Assembly (NCBI GenBank): GCA_021825925.1
Contig: JAKAFP010000001.1
Span: 558,001-622,000, forward strand
Source: Chloroflexota bacterium
Lineage (GTDB): Bacteria > Chloroflexota > Anaerolineae > Anaerolineales > Anaerolineaceae
DNA length: 64,000 nucleotides
Direction: 5' to 3'
Shown: piece by piece, positions 1 through 8,048 of the stretch
How positions within the stretch are numbered: the first letter of the stretch is position 1
Layout: every line of letters starts with the position of its first letter
Notes under the pieces: model-generated
The model's database searches: none
What the model was told of the DNA's origin: nothing
Seen by the model: the letters and a program-made list of their open reading frames with translations, nothing else
Made by a program: the position numbers and the translations under genes

Positions 1-188
1 CAGTCACCGTAAAAAGAACTCCAGCCTTGAAAACACACATTCGGCTGGCCGTTTTCTTTGAGCGTGGTGATCAGAAACAACGCATGCGGAATCCCCAGCG
101 CCATTTCAAAATGCGAGAAGATCTTGAACTCCCCCGGCCAGCGGTCAATAAAATTTTCCGGTTTCTCCCCGCCAATTTCTATTTTCAT
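1..188 (-). CDS. Flavin reductase family protein, N-terminal part (cut by window edge)
   Basis: The minus strand starts with ATG at 188 behind an AAAGGGG ribosome-binding site and stays open to the window edge, giving about 62 residues. They begin MKIEIGGEKPENFIDRWPGE and continue through 'ALFLITTLKENGQPNVCFQGW', which resembles the first strands of the split-barrel FMN-binding flavin reductase/flavoredoxin family. Members bind FMN and act as NAD(P)H:flavin oxidoreductases or electron carriers. The C-terminal two thirds lie outside the window, so the assignment rests on the N-terminus alone. A 7-bp tandem repeat tract lies directly upstream. Confidence 0.6.
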   Translation of the reverse strand, partial: MKIEIGGEKPENFIDRWPGEFKIFSHFEMALGIPHALFLITTLKENGQPNVCFQGWSSFYGD

Positions 189-282
189 CTTGACCCCTTT
201 CTTGTTTGGTACTGAAAAACGTGAACCGTGAATCGTGAACCGTGAATTGTGAATCGAGAATCGTAAACCGATATAATATTTC

Positions 283-400
283 ACGAATTACGAATTACGA
301 ATTACGAATTACGAATTACGAATTACGAATTACGAATTACGAATTACGAATTACGAATTACGAATTACGAATTACGAATTACGAATTACGAATTACGAAT
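283..400. repeat. 7-bp tandem repeat (ACGAATT), about 17 copies
   Basis: The heptamer ACGAATT is repeated almost perfectly from 283 to 400, about 16.9 copies. Degenerate relatives (CGTGAAC/CGTGAAT) precede it at about 220-270. The tract fills the space between the 3' end of the STAS-like gene and the 5' flank of the flavin reductase gene, both on the minus strand. It has no spacers and is not CRISPR. Copy number is likely to vary between strains. Confidence 0.95.
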
Positions 401-407
401 CCCTGAT

Positions 408-794
408 CTACTTGGAAATCCACTCTACGGCCTTATCCAGATCATAGAAGATCTTTACCCGTGAATTCCGATTGACTGAAATGGTCTCAAAGAAACGGAA
501 TTTTTCCCAATTCTTTTGATCAGGATTGATGAAAATGACTCGTTTGGATTCGTGCGGGTTTATCTTGTTTGCTTTCAGTGTTTCGATCCAGAATTCATAC
601 AGCCGAAGGATGTCCACGGTTCCCACAGTAAACAGGGTTTCCCGAAAATCACCAATGATCCTATTGCATTGATGCTCAATGATGACCTTGCCAGCTTCAA
701 GAATTGCTGTCCGGATGGTGGGCACGTCAATTTCCCCGACCAGGGTGATCAGGATGATCTTTTTTTCATCGTTGTAATCTATGAAGTATTGCAT
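408..794 (-). CDS. STAS/SpoIIAA-like small protein
   Basis: This encodes 128 residues with alternating strands and helices. The N-terminal strands 'IILITLVGEID' and the C-terminal 'VKIFYDLDKAVEWI' helix suit a STAS or SpoIIAA-like fold, as found in anti-sigma antagonists and small Chloroflexota sensor-associated proteins. No conserved phosphorylatable serine can be pointed to with confidence. It starts with ATG at 794 and stands alone. A second protein of the same general type is encoded at 10253-10615. The fold assignment is inference from pattern and the function is unknown. Confidence 0.6.
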   Translation of the reverse strand: MQYFIDYNDEKKIILITLVGEIDVPTIRTAILEAGKVIIEHQCNRIIGDFRETLFTVGTVDILRLYEFWIETLKANKINPHESKRVIFINPDQKNWEKFRFFETISVNRNSRVKIFYDLDKAVEWISK

Positions 795-946
795 GAATGA
801 CTCAATAAATAATATGAACCGCTGAAGATAATTATACCGGTTGAGTATGAAATCTCACATGCACATGGTCTGTACAAAATTTTCTGGCGTCCAATCCCAA
901 TGTGCTCAGACAATTTTTTGGTTCCGATGAAATGGTTTTACCAGAC

Positions 947-1795
947 CTACTTAATTGGATCCATCGTTTTCCCCGATTCCACGACCATATATTTCAAGAA
1001 CACCAGCGTCTCTTCAAGCACGGATTGTTCTGCCCGTTGTTTGATTTTGAGCATGAAGCGCACCCCCTCGCGTTCGGTCAAAGCCTCTTCGATTACCTTG
1101 AACCATCTGGGGTCCACCACCCCTTTTGCCCACGCCGCCGCGGACTTTTTGGATTCCACCCTGCCCGTACGCAGGGTCTGCAGCATACGGCAGAAGGTCA
1201 GCACGATGTGGGGCTGCCCGAAGCGCGAGTTCGAGTAGCAGCGTGGTTGGTCCAGACAGGGTTCAAATTCAAGCATTCTTTCGAGCATCCCTTTTTTCAT
1301 TTCGCAGCGCAGTTCTTCTGACGGAACTTCACTAACGAGATCAATGGGATTGGGGCCGATCAGTGTCACGCCGCGCTCCCGCAAGATCCAGCGCACGTGC
1401 CATTGATTGTCATGCACAGATTTTTCGATATCAGTCCAACCGTTGTCAAAATAATACAATTCCTTCTGGCCGACGATCAACGGATCGTTCAGGTCGGCAA
1501 GGCTGATGAACGACCCTTCCAGGTGCTGGGCGGGGTAACACCCCATGGCGTGGATCTTTTCCTGGATCGCCTGCAGCCGTTTGGGGGTTGGCTCGCTGAT
1601 CTCTGTTTTGGTCACCACCAAAAAATCCACGTCGCTGTCGGCGTCAAAATCCCCGACGGCGAGTGAACCGATCATATAAATGCCTACCAGGTTGTCTGCC
1701 AGTTCGGTTGAAAGCTCGGTTGCAAATGCTTCCAACACACCCCGCAGTTCAGGGTAGGGTTGGTCAGGGATGCGGGAATCGTCAATGAATTTCAT
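947..1795 (-). CDS. Nucleotidyltransferase-fold protein, aminoglycoside adenylyltransferase-like
   Basis: The 282-residue product carries the polymerase-beta-type nucleotidyltransferase signature 'GSLAVGDFDADSDVDFLVV' near residue 45, with the two metal-binding aspartates of DSDVD. A helical C-terminal region follows, as in AadA/ANT(3'')-like and DUF4111 proteins. Such enzymes transfer AMP from ATP to aminoglycosides, but many chromosomal members have no known substrate and resistance should not be assumed. The ATG at 1795 (MKFIDDSR) is preferred over an upstream in-frame TTG at 1831. The gene is monocistronic. Confidence 0.72.
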   Translation of the reverse strand: MKFIDDSRIPDQPYPELRGVLEAFATELSTELADNLVGIYMIGSLAVGDFDADSDVDFLVVTKTEISEPTPKRLQAIQEKIHAMGCYPAQHLEGSFISLADLNDPLIVGQKELYYFDNGWTDIEKSVHDNQWHVRWILRERGVTLIGPNPIDLVSEVPSEELRCEMKKGMLERMLEFEPCLDQPRCYSNSRFGQPHIVLTFCRMLQTLRTGRVESKKSAAAWAKGVVDPRWFKVIEEALTEREGVRFMLKIKQRAEQSVLEETLVFLKYMVVESGKTMDPIK

Positions 1796-2106
1796 TTTTT
1801 CCGCTTTCAGTTCGCATGGTGCTCTCGTCAAGGTTTTAGGAAGTGGTGCACCAAATCTGGTAAGTTAATCATAGTAGGGTTGGCTTGTATAACGAACCCA
1901 CCCATTCAATTATAGGCTTAATTATATTTGCCATTTTGTCCTCTTGACAAAATGAAATATAAGTTCTATCCCTGATTACTGATCTTCAACCTGAGCGCCT
2001 GATTACTCATTCCTAATTACTGATTTTGACGGTTCTCTATTCCGCGGTTTTTGCGCCCCGAGCGAAGCGAGAGGGGTCTGCTCTTCATTCTCTGCTGTTG
2101 AACCAC
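1796..2106. other. Intergenic region without a supported gene
   Basis: No convincing gene is seen here. The stretch 1970-2035 contains imperfect direct repeats of the type 'CTGATTACT', and 2055-2080 holds a small palindromic run around 'GAGCGAAGCGAGAGGGG'. Open frames that cross it on either strand have no ribosome-binding site and no recognisable composition. Confidence 0.5.
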
Positions 2107-2135
2107 TTGACACCTCCCCTCCCATTTGATACACT
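2107..2135 (+). promoter_or_regulatory. Sigma-70-type promoter of the leader/RIO kinase transcript
   Basis: TTGACA at 2107-2112 and TACACT at 2130-2135 are separated by exactly 17 bp. Transcription would start at about 2142, just ahead of the leader ORF ribosome-binding site. Confidence 0.75.
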
Positions 2136-2171
2136 CTTTTTATCTTATAAAGTGAAAGGAGGCACAACAAT

Positions 2172-2222
2172 ATGGAACAAGTTATCTCAACCTCAAAAAA
2201 TGTATTGTTGCGCGCCTCGTGA
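2172..2222 (+). CDS. 16-residue leader peptide ORF
   Basis: An optimal AGGAGG at 2157-2162 lies nine bases before an ATG that opens a 16-codon frame, MEQVISTSKNVLLRAS, ending with TGA at 2220-2222. It follows a near-consensus promoter and is followed 36 bases later by an intrinsic terminator hairpin, then by the RIO kinase gene. CAACAAT (2164-2170) can pair with ATTGTTG (2204-2210) across the start codon. The layout suggests a translated leader controlling read-through, or a tiny independent mRNA. It resembles no leader peptide I know. Confidence 0.5.
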   Translation: MEQVISTSKNVLLRAS

Positions 2223-2258
2223 AGCCGGATTAGATCATTATCAATCCCCGAACTAATG

Positions 2259-2290
2259 CCACAGGTGCCCAACACCTGTGGTTTTTTATG
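2259..2290 (+). terminator. Intrinsic terminator or attenuator upstream of the RIO kinase gene
   Basis: CCACAGGTG and CACCTGTGG form a perfect 9-bp stem around a CCCAA loop, followed by TTTTTT. It lies between the leader ORF and the RIO gene, about 40 bp before the latter, and may act as an attenuator. Confidence 0.8.
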
Positions 2291-2334
2291 CCACGGCATC
2301 TTGAACAGTTTTAATTTCACAAAGAGTGGATCAA

Positions 2335-3372
2335 ATGACATTACGCAATACAACTGATAATTACGACCTCATCGAACTGGATGAGATGGAAGCAGTCCCT
2401 GCCATTAAAAATCTAAAAACGGTCAAGAAACCGAACAAACCAAAATCCAACGTGGTCAGAAAGGTCGAGAAACCGCTTGAGCTCAAAATGATCGAAGCGG
2501 CCATCGAACAAGACAGCTTTAAGTTCTCTTATCACGCCTCACGCCACGAATACGGCTGGATCGTGGACTCCCTAAAGGAGTTCTACGAGCAGCACTGGTT
2601 TGAAGACATACTCGGTAAGGCCAAAGGCGGAAAAGAAGCCAACGTCTATATCTGCCGCGCCCCTGAAAAGATCGGTAAACCTCTGCTGGCAGCCAAGGTC
2701 TACCGTCCACGCATGTTCAGAAATTTGCGCAAAGACCATCTCTACCGCGAGGGCCGTGAAAACCTGGACGTCAACGGCAAGGTGGTTCTGGATGAGCGTG
2801 CCTACCATGCCATGCAGAAACGTTCTGCTTACGGGCTGGAGCTGCTGCACACCTCCTGGGTCGGGCATGAATTCCTCACCATGCAGGTGCTTTATGACGG
2901 CGGGGTGGATCTTCCGCGGCCGTATGCCAGCAGCAACAACGCCATCATGATGGATTACATCGGCGACGAATTCAATGCCGCGCCTGCCTTGAACGAGATC
3001 AATCTGACCCCTTCTGAAGCGCGTCCGCTCTTTCAGCGGGTCCTGCACAATATCGAGCTTATGCTGGCCTGCAATCGCGTTCACGCGGACCTGTCAGCCT
3101 ACAATATCCTCTACTGGGAAGGCGAGATAACCCTGATTGACTTTCCGCAGGCTATCAACCCTGAAGAGAATCACAACGCCTGGCGGATCTTCGCCAGGGA
3201 CGTGCAGCGGGTTTGCGACTACTTCAAAGCCCAGGGGGTGGCTTGTGAGGCTCCATCCCTGGCCTCCAAAATGTGGAAGTCCAAAGGCCGCGCCACCCAG
3301 CCAGAAATTGACCCGCACTTCCTCGATCCTGACAAAGACGAGGATCGGCGCGCCTGGCAGGGGCAGAAGTAA
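2335..3372 (+). CDS. RIO1-family serine/threonine protein kinase
   Basis: The 345-residue protein has a RIO kinase core: an ATP loop 'GKAKGGKEANVY' around residue 97, the ATP-binding lysine in 'AAKVYRPRMF', the catalytic loop 'HADLSAYNIL' and the metal-binding 'LIDFPQA'. RIO kinases are atypical protein kinases or ATPases; archaeal and eukaryotic members act in ribosome maturation, while bacterial roles are poorly known. The N-terminal 60 residues are Lys- and Pro-rich and poorly conserved in type. An in-frame GTG at 2326 is an alternative start; the ATG at 2335 has a weak AGTGGA site. A leader ORF and hairpin lie upstream. Confidence 0.88.
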   Translation: MTLRNTTDNYDLIELDEMEAVPAIKNLKTVKKPNKPKSNVVRKVEKPLELKMIEAAIEQDSFKFSYHASRHEYGWIVDSLKEFYEQHWFEDILGKAKGGKEANVYICRAPEKIGKPLLAAKVYRPRMFRNLRKDHLYREGRENLDVNGKVVLDERAYHAMQKRSAYGLELLHTSWVGHEFLTMQVLYDGGVDLPRPYASSNNAIMMDYIGDEFNAAPALNEINLTPSEARPLFQRVLHNIELMLACNRVHADLSAYNILYWEGEITLIDFPQAINPEENHNAWRIFARDVQRVCDYFKAQGVACEAPSLASKMWKSKGRATQPEIDPHFLDPDKDEDRRAWQGQK

Positions 3373-3387
3373 CAGCGACTTAACAAA

Positions 3388-3412
3388 ACACCCCCGCCGT
3401 CGGCGGGGGTGT
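3388..3412 (-). terminator. Intrinsic terminator of the glycosyltransferase gene (convergent region)
   Basis: ACACCCCCGCCG and CGGCGGGGGTGT form a strong GC hairpin. On the minus strand it is followed by TTTTGTT, so it best serves the gene ending at 3429. On the plus strand it closes the RIO kinase transcript without a T tract. Confidence 0.75.
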
Positions 3413-3428
3413 GGTGAATAGTTAGTGG

Positions 3429-5735
3429 TTAGGGTTTGTTGGTACGCGGTGTGATGCGCCAGCTTCTTTCACCCATGACTTCTTTGATCTGTGCGATGCG
3501 GGCAATGATGTTCTTAAACTCGGTGTAGAAGATCGAAGAAAAGAACAGATACTGCCAGAACCAACCTTTATGGCGTTTGATCTCATTATCTGATTTGAGA
3601 TAGGCGAACATCGCCTGTCCGGGACCAACGCTCAGGGTGAACAAAGAGGTCAAGACAAAAATGGGGATCAGCCAGTCGATCTTGTTCAGGCCATGGTACT
3701 TGACCGCCCAAAAAGCAATGATCGGAAACATTTGGGATGATATCCATGGATAAAGTTCCCGCCAGGCTAAAAGATAAACAGCACCCAGTTTCTGGCGTGG
3801 TGTGAGTCTCTTTGAGCGGATGGCGTTCATGAAGTGTTCCAGTGAAACCTGGAACCAGCCCTGCGACCAGCGCATACGTTGATGCCAGAGTGCTTTGAGC
3901 GTCCCTGGGGCTAATTCCCTTGATACAAGCAGCGGGTCCGTGACGATGATGGCGCCTTCTTCAGTTACGCGCATGGAAGAGTCAATATCCTCGGTCAGCA
4001 TGAACCCGTGCATGCGGGTTTGGCGCAGCAGTTCCGTCTTCCAGAAGCCGTTGGAGCCGCCAAAAATGCCGAATCCATACAATCGTGTGCGCCCGGGGTG
4101 GCTGACAGCGTAAATGGCCTCAAATTCCACGGCAACCATGCGGGCGATGAAGGAGGCTTCGTGGTTGCGCACCAGACAATGGCCCTGTACGATGTCGCAG
4201 CTTTCTACCAGCCACTTCCAGGCGCGCATGAACGCGTCCTTTTGAGGATGGTGGTCCGCGTCAAAAATACCGACGAACTCGCCGGTCACCTGGGCGATGG
4301 CTGCATTCACATTTTGTGATTTGGATTCGCTGCCTTCAACCTTCAAGAGCACCAGGCGGGGATCCTTTTTGGCAAGCTGCTGCAGTGTTTTTTCAACCGG
4401 CAGTGGCTTTGGCGTGTTATACGCCAGGATGATCTGCAGTTTGTTGGGATAATCCAGTTCAAGAAAATGCTTGATGGTATCCACAATGGTGTAAGCTTCG
4501 TTCGGCATATACGCGGCGATGATCGCGCTGGCCGGTGGATATTTCAAACCTGGTACTTCTGGTGGATTCTTTTCCTTCAACGATAGGAAGCCCTCGATCC
4601 AAATGATTACAGCAGTGATCAACAAAGCCACCACGATGATGTAATACACCACGGGAGTGATGTCAGCTCCAATCCGGTCAAGGAACCAATAAATCAGATA
4701 TGGAATCACCAGGTACATCACGGTCGTGATCAAAAACTGGAACAGGGTTCTGGAGTCTTGAAAAAAGCGAGTAACAGGCGAAACCGTTCTCATTTCTTGT
4801 GCCGTGTGCCGTAATTTTTCGACGGTTCTCTTGGCTTCATCGTTAAAGATCTTGGGTTCCAGATCCATTTGTGAGCGGGCATATTCCAATGCCATTTGGG
4901 TCTTTTCATCCACTTCTTTAAAATCTTTTTCTTTTTCAAAAAAGGTAAATCCAATGATCGGAGTGAGTCTCACACTCTCTGCATCCGCAAAGAAGCTTAA
5001 GGAGGATAGATTATCTGAAAGTTCTTTCAAATAGTCTTTGCATTCATTTTGATCTATTTCAGGAAGCAGGATCAGGAACTTTCCTGAAGGGTCATGCCCG
5101 AAAATATCCAGTGGATGGGCGGTTTGCTGTAAGACAATGGATACCTGTTCAGAGATTTCACGATCAGCGCGATCTCCCAGCCGTTCTCGAAGTCGGGGCA
5201 GTTCATTAAGTTCACAATAGGCAAGACAACCAGGCTTGCCACTTCTCGCTGCCCGATACAGTTCCCGTTTGGCTTCCGTTTGAAAATTCTGAGTGTTTAA
5301 AAGCCCGGTTTGACGGTCAATGATCAGGTTTTCCACGGGAACCGGCGGACGATTAATTTTTGATCTCACCCTGGCGATCAAAATATCAGGATCAAATGGC
5401 TTGGGAAGGTAATCGTCTGCACCCATGTTCAGCCCGCCGACGATATCTTCACAGGAATCTCTTGAAGTCAGCATGATGACCGGAATGAAGTTGGTCTTTG
5501 GATCGGACCGCAATACTTTCAACAACTCGAAGCCGTCCATTTCGGGCATCATCACGTCCGAAATGATCAAATCTGGTAGGGCAACTTTAACCTGCATTAA
5601 TGCCTCAATACCATTGGAGGCAACGACAGGTGAGAATCCTGCCTTTGTAAGGGTTAAAACCATTATTTTTTGAACTACGGGATCGTCTTCAACTACCAGG
5701 ATGGATACTATACGAGGTGTGGAATTTATTGCCAT
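3429..5735 (-). CDS. Receiver / degenerate GGDEF / membrane family 2 glycosyltransferase fusion
   Basis: The 768-residue protein starts with a complete receiver domain (acidic pair in 'VVEDDP', phospho-acceptor near D60 in 'ISDVMMPEMDG', Thr in 'MLTSR', Lys in 'LPKPF'). Residues 135-300 resemble a GGDEF domain, but 'HDPSGKF' stands where GGDEF would be, so cyclase activity is unlikely. Two membrane segments (about 330-390) lead into a processive GT2 domain with 'DADHH', 'TEDID' and 'QRMRW', the cellulose-synthase/hyaluronan-synthase motifs, followed by more membrane segments. It probably polymerises an exopolysaccharide under two-component control. The ATG at 5735 follows GGAGGG, which decides it over an ATG at 5756. 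No PilZ domain is seen. Confidence 0.85.
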   Translation of the reverse strand: MAINSTPRIVSILVVEDDPVVQKIMVLTLTKAGFSPVVASNGIEALMQVKVALPDLIISDVMMPEMDGFELLKVLRSDPKTNFIPVIMLTSRDSCEDIVGGLNMGADDYLPKPFDPDILIARVRSKINRPPVPVENLIIDRQTGLLNTQNFQTEAKRELYRAARSGKPGCLAYCELNELPRLRERLGDRADREISEQVSIVLQQTAHPLDIFGHDPSGKFLILLPEIDQNECKDYLKELSDNLSSLSFFADAESVRLTPIIGFTFFEKEKDFKEVDEKTQMALEYARSQMDLEPKIFNDEAKRTVEKLRHTAQEMRTVSPVTRFFQDSRTLFQFLITTVMYLVIPYLIYWFLDRIGADITPVVYYIIVVALLITAVIIWIEGFLSLKEKNPPEVPGLKYPPASAIIAAYMPNEAYTIVDTIKHFLELDYPNKLQIILAYNTPKPLPVEKTLQQLAKKDPRLVLLKVEGSESKSQNVNAAIAQVTGEFVGIFDADHHPQKDAFMRAWKWLVESCDIVQGHCLVRNHEASFIARMVAVEFEAIYAVSHPGRTRLYGFGIFGGSNGFWKTELLRQTRMHGFMLTEDIDSSMRVTEEGAIIVTDPLLVSRELAPGTLKALWHQRMRWSQGWFQVSLEHFMNAIRSKRLTPRQKLGAVYLLAWRELYPWISSQMFPIIAFWAVKYHGLNKIDWLIPIFVLTSLFTLSVGPGQAMFAYLKSDNEIKRHKGWFWQYLFFSSIFYTEFKNIIARIAQIKEVMGERSWRITPRTNKP

Positions 5736-5892
5736 ACTCGCCCTCCAGTATTGCATATGTGCACCAATAAATCGAGTAGATTAAGAAAAATCACTCTTTT
5801 TTATTATATATCTGTTGGAACCTAAACAAGCCTCTATTTATGGGGGGGTATGGCAGTATTTAAGTGTTAATAAAAACCGGTAACCAAATCGG

Positions 5893-6537
5893 TTATTTAC
5901 AGCAATCCTCTTCAACCCCTTCAGCTTTTTCAAATGCTTCCCTGCCCTCCGAGAAGGCGAACCAGGCAATGCCCAATGCACCCAGCACGTCCAATAAGCC
6001 GAAACCGGTCAGGGCGAAGGTCAGGCTCGAAACCAGCAGCACCACGGACATATAGATGCAGGTCTTGGTGCAGTTGGCGTCCGAAATGATGGCTGCGGAG
6101 TTGAGTTCTTTTCCAGTTTTCATTTTAGCCAGGTAAAGGAAGATCATCACCGAAAGAGAGATCAATGAGATGATGATGCCGCCGACCGTGGTGGATGGAT
6201 GCTGACGATTGATCAGGCTGAAAACAGAACTGGCCACCAACCCGGCTGTCAGCAGATAGAAACCGACGCCGGTCATTTTTAAAGCCAGTCCTTCGAATGA
6301 AGAACGAGGTGAATCGGGATTTCTAAATGTTCGCACCAACATGGTGGTAATGCCGATGGCAGAGATCACTTCCACAAAGCTATCAATGCCGAAGCCAAAG
6401 AGAGCCAGGGTCTCATCCTGTGCGCCAAAAAAGGTTGAAAAACCCCCCTCCACCAGGTTGGCAAGGATGGTAAATGCACTCAACCAGAGTGCGATTTTCA
6501 TGAATTTTCGATCATTGTCAAATAAATGAGTATCCAT
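5893..6537 (-). CDS. Cation-diffusion-facilitator-like membrane protein lacking the cytoplasmic domain
   Basis: The 214-residue, mostly hydrophobic protein has six predicted membrane segments arranged as in the CDF transmembrane domain. The usual metal-site motifs are altered: 'FGFGIDSFVEV' retains one acidic residue in the first, and 'SDANCTKTC' takes the place of the HxxxD motif in the later helix. The protein ends 'EGVEEDCCK' where a CDF C-terminal ferredoxin-like domain would begin. It may move a soft metal or act on another cation; this is inference. A TATAAT box on the minus strand at 6558-6563 lies 20 bp before the start. Confidence 0.7.
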   Translation of the reverse strand: MDTHLFDNDRKFMKIALWLSAFTILANLVEGGFSTFFGAQDETLALFGFGIDSFVEVISAIGITTMLVRTFRNPDSPRSSFEGLALKMTGVGFYLLTAGLVASSVFSLINRQHPSTTVGGIIISLISLSVMIFLYLAKMKTGKELNSAAIISDANCTKTCIYMSVVLLVSSLTFALTGFGLLDVLGALGIAWFAFSEGREAFEKAEGVEEDCCK

Positions 6538-6557
6538 TTTTCTGCTCCATGGTGGGC

Positions 6558-6563
6558 ATTATA
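6558..6563 (-). promoter_or_regulatory. -10 box of the CDF-like gene
   Basis: TATAAT on the minus strand ends 20 bases before the ATG at 6537. The -35 region is A/T-rich and gives no clear match. Confidence 0.45.
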
Positions 6564-6612
6564 ACGGCTTATTAAATATATAAAAACACAACAATTCAAT
6601 TTTATAAGCCGG

Positions 6613-6618
6613 TATAAT
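6613..6618 (+). promoter_or_regulatory. -10 box of the HIT-nitroreductase-GNAT transcript
   Basis: A consensus TATAAT lies here. The expected start of transcription (about 6625) falls inside the longest possible HIT frame, which argues for the shorter start at 6638. Confidence 0.5.
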
Positions 6619-6637
6619 GGGCTTGTTGCGGAGGGAT

Positions 6638-7006
6638 ATGTCTGGTTTCAAGGATCGAATTCTTTATAGCAAACCTGTTACCGGCCTGATCAGCTTTCTG
6701 TTTGCTCATGCTGATAAACTTGTTCCAGTCAGCCGCTTGAGAGAAACCCGGAATTGGTTGGCATTTACGCATCCAAAACCAAGTTATCCGGTTCATATAT
6801 TAATCGTACCAAAACGCCGTATCGCCAACTGGATGCAATTACCTGTTGACGATCCTGCACTTTATGCTGAATTTGTGGCATTAACCCAAAACATGATCAG
6901 GGATTTCTGCCTTGATGAAGCCGGTTATCGCATGATCGTGAATGGCGGCATTAATCAGGATTTTCCACACTTGCATATTCATCTCGTGGCCGGAGAAGCC
7001 ATCTGA
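6638..7006 (+). CDS. HIT-family nucleotide-binding protein
   Basis: The 122-residue protein ends with the histidine triad 'HLHIHLVAG', the nucleotide hydrolase/transferase signature of the HIT superfamily. 'YPVHILIVPKR' and 'YRMIVNGGINQ' are further family hallmarks. Members hydrolyse AMP-lysine-type or dinucleoside substrates; the exact substrate here is unknown. The ATG at 6638 is preferred because it follows GCGGAGGG and lies downstream of the -10 box, whereas an ATG at 6617 overlaps that box. The nitroreductase gene starts 15 bp later, probably in the same transcript. Confidence 0.85.
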   Translation: MSGFKDRILYSKPVTGLISFLFAHADKLVPVSRLRETRNWLAFTHPKPSYPVHILIVPKRRIANWMQLPVDDPALYAEFVALTQNMIRDFCLDEAGYRMIVNGGINQDFPHLHIHLVAGEAI

Positions 7007-7021
7007 TATTTTGGAGGATTG

Positions 7022-7621
7022 ATGAACGATTTTCTTGACGTTTTTTACCGGCGGCGCAGCATCCGCAAATTCACCGAGGAGTCTGTTTCGCGGGAAGATT
7101 TGATCGCGCTGCTCAAAGCGGGCATGTCTGGTCCGTCTGCAATGAACGCGAAACCTTGGGAATTTGTGGTCATCACCGAAAAAGCAATTTTGACCAAGCT
7201 CCGCAAGAATCTTATGTTCGCCAAGATGGTTGCCCCGGCGGCGATTTGCGTGTTGGGAAGTAAACGGCTTCAAGCGAATAAAGGTGGAGATCTGTTCTGG
7301 GTGCAGGATTGTTCAGCCGCCACCGAAAACATCCTTCTGGCGGCGACAGCCATGGGGCTGGGCGCTGTCTGGATCGGAATTCATCCTGTGCACATTTTTG
7401 AACGCCAGGTCAAGAGCATTCTGAATTTGCCAAACGGAGTTACCCCTCTCAACTTAATTATGATTGGGCATCCGGCTGAAGAAAAAGATGCACGCACACA
7501 GTACGATGCAACGCGGGTGCATTGGGGGGCTTTTCCACGGACTGGGAAAGATGAGACTATCGAAGAAGATGCAGTATTGGACGATGAAGAAAAGAGTGAA
7601 CATGACTTACACGATCTCTGA
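7022..7621 (+). CDS. Nitroreductase family protein
   Basis: The 199-residue product has the N-terminal FMN phosphate-binding 'RRRSIRKF', 'SGPSAMNAKPWEF' and 'AAATAMGLGAVWIG', all typical of the NfsB/FRP nitroreductase fold. These homodimeric FMN enzymes reduce nitro-compounds, quinones or related electrophiles with NAD(P)H; the natural substrate cannot be told from sequence. ATG at 7022 is preceded by GGAGG; an in-frame TTG sits just before it. The 3' end overlaps the next GNAT gene by 20 bp, so translation is probably coupled. Confidence 0.88.
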   Translation: MNDFLDVFYRRRSIRKFTEESVSREDLIALLKAGMSGPSAMNAKPWEFVVITEKAILTKLRKNLMFAKMVAPAAICVLGSKRLQANKGGDLFWVQDCSAATENILLAATAMGLGAVWIGIHPVHIFERQVKSILNLPNGVTPLNLIMIGHPAEEKDARTQYDATRVHWGAFPRTGKDETIEEDAVLDDEEKSEHDLHDL

Positions 7622-8048
7622 AATGACCAAAGAAGATTACAGTGAGGCTTATGCGCTCTGGCAGCGCCTTCCCGGCATTGGACTCAGCGACGCAGATTCA
7701 TCCTGCGCAATTGGTCGTTTTTTGGAACACAACCCCGGGTTGTGCTTTGTCGCCCGCCAGGATGGACAGATGGTGGGCACCTGTCTGGCAGGTTCCGATG
7801 GCCGACGCGGCTACCTTTATCATCTGGCAGTGGATCCCATTGTCAGACGCCAGGGTATCGGCCAGGCGCTGGTTGAGAAAACCCTTGACGCTCTGAAAGC
7901 CGCCAGGATCCAAAAATGCCATATCATGGTGTTCAACGATAATGATTTGGGGTTGTCTTTCTGGCAGGCCACGGGTTGGAAGAGGCGCAACGATATCGCC
8001 ATTCTCTCTTATGACCTGGTTTCGCCTGAAACGGCTTCCCCTTGCTGA
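7602..8048 (+). CDS. GNAT family N-acetyltransferase
   Basis: The 148-residue protein shows the acetyl-CoA pyrophosphate loop 'VRRQGIGQAL' and the C-terminal 'FWQATGWKRRNDI' element of single-domain GNAT enzymes. It probably acetylates a small molecule or a protein amine; no substrate can be named. The start chosen overlaps the nitroreductase gene, with a purine-rich AAGAAAAGAG upstream; an ATG at 7584 is an alternative. The next GNAT frame overlaps its stop codon. Confidence 0.82.
   Translation: MTYTISEMTKEDYSEAYALWQRLPGIGLSDADSSCAIGRFLEHNPGLCFVARQDGQMVGTCLAGSDGRRGYLYHLAVDPIVRRQGIGQALVEKTLDALKAARIQKCHIMVFNDNDLGLSFWQATGWKRRNDIAILSYDLVSPETASPC

Noticed and set aside
283..400. Possible CRISPR array
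   Set aside because: The repeat unit is 7 bp with no spacers, and no cas genes are nearby.
2003..2353. 116-codon minus-strand frame across the leader region
   Set aside because: It runs antisense through the promoter, leader ORF and terminator, has no ribosome-binding site and has an unnatural composition.
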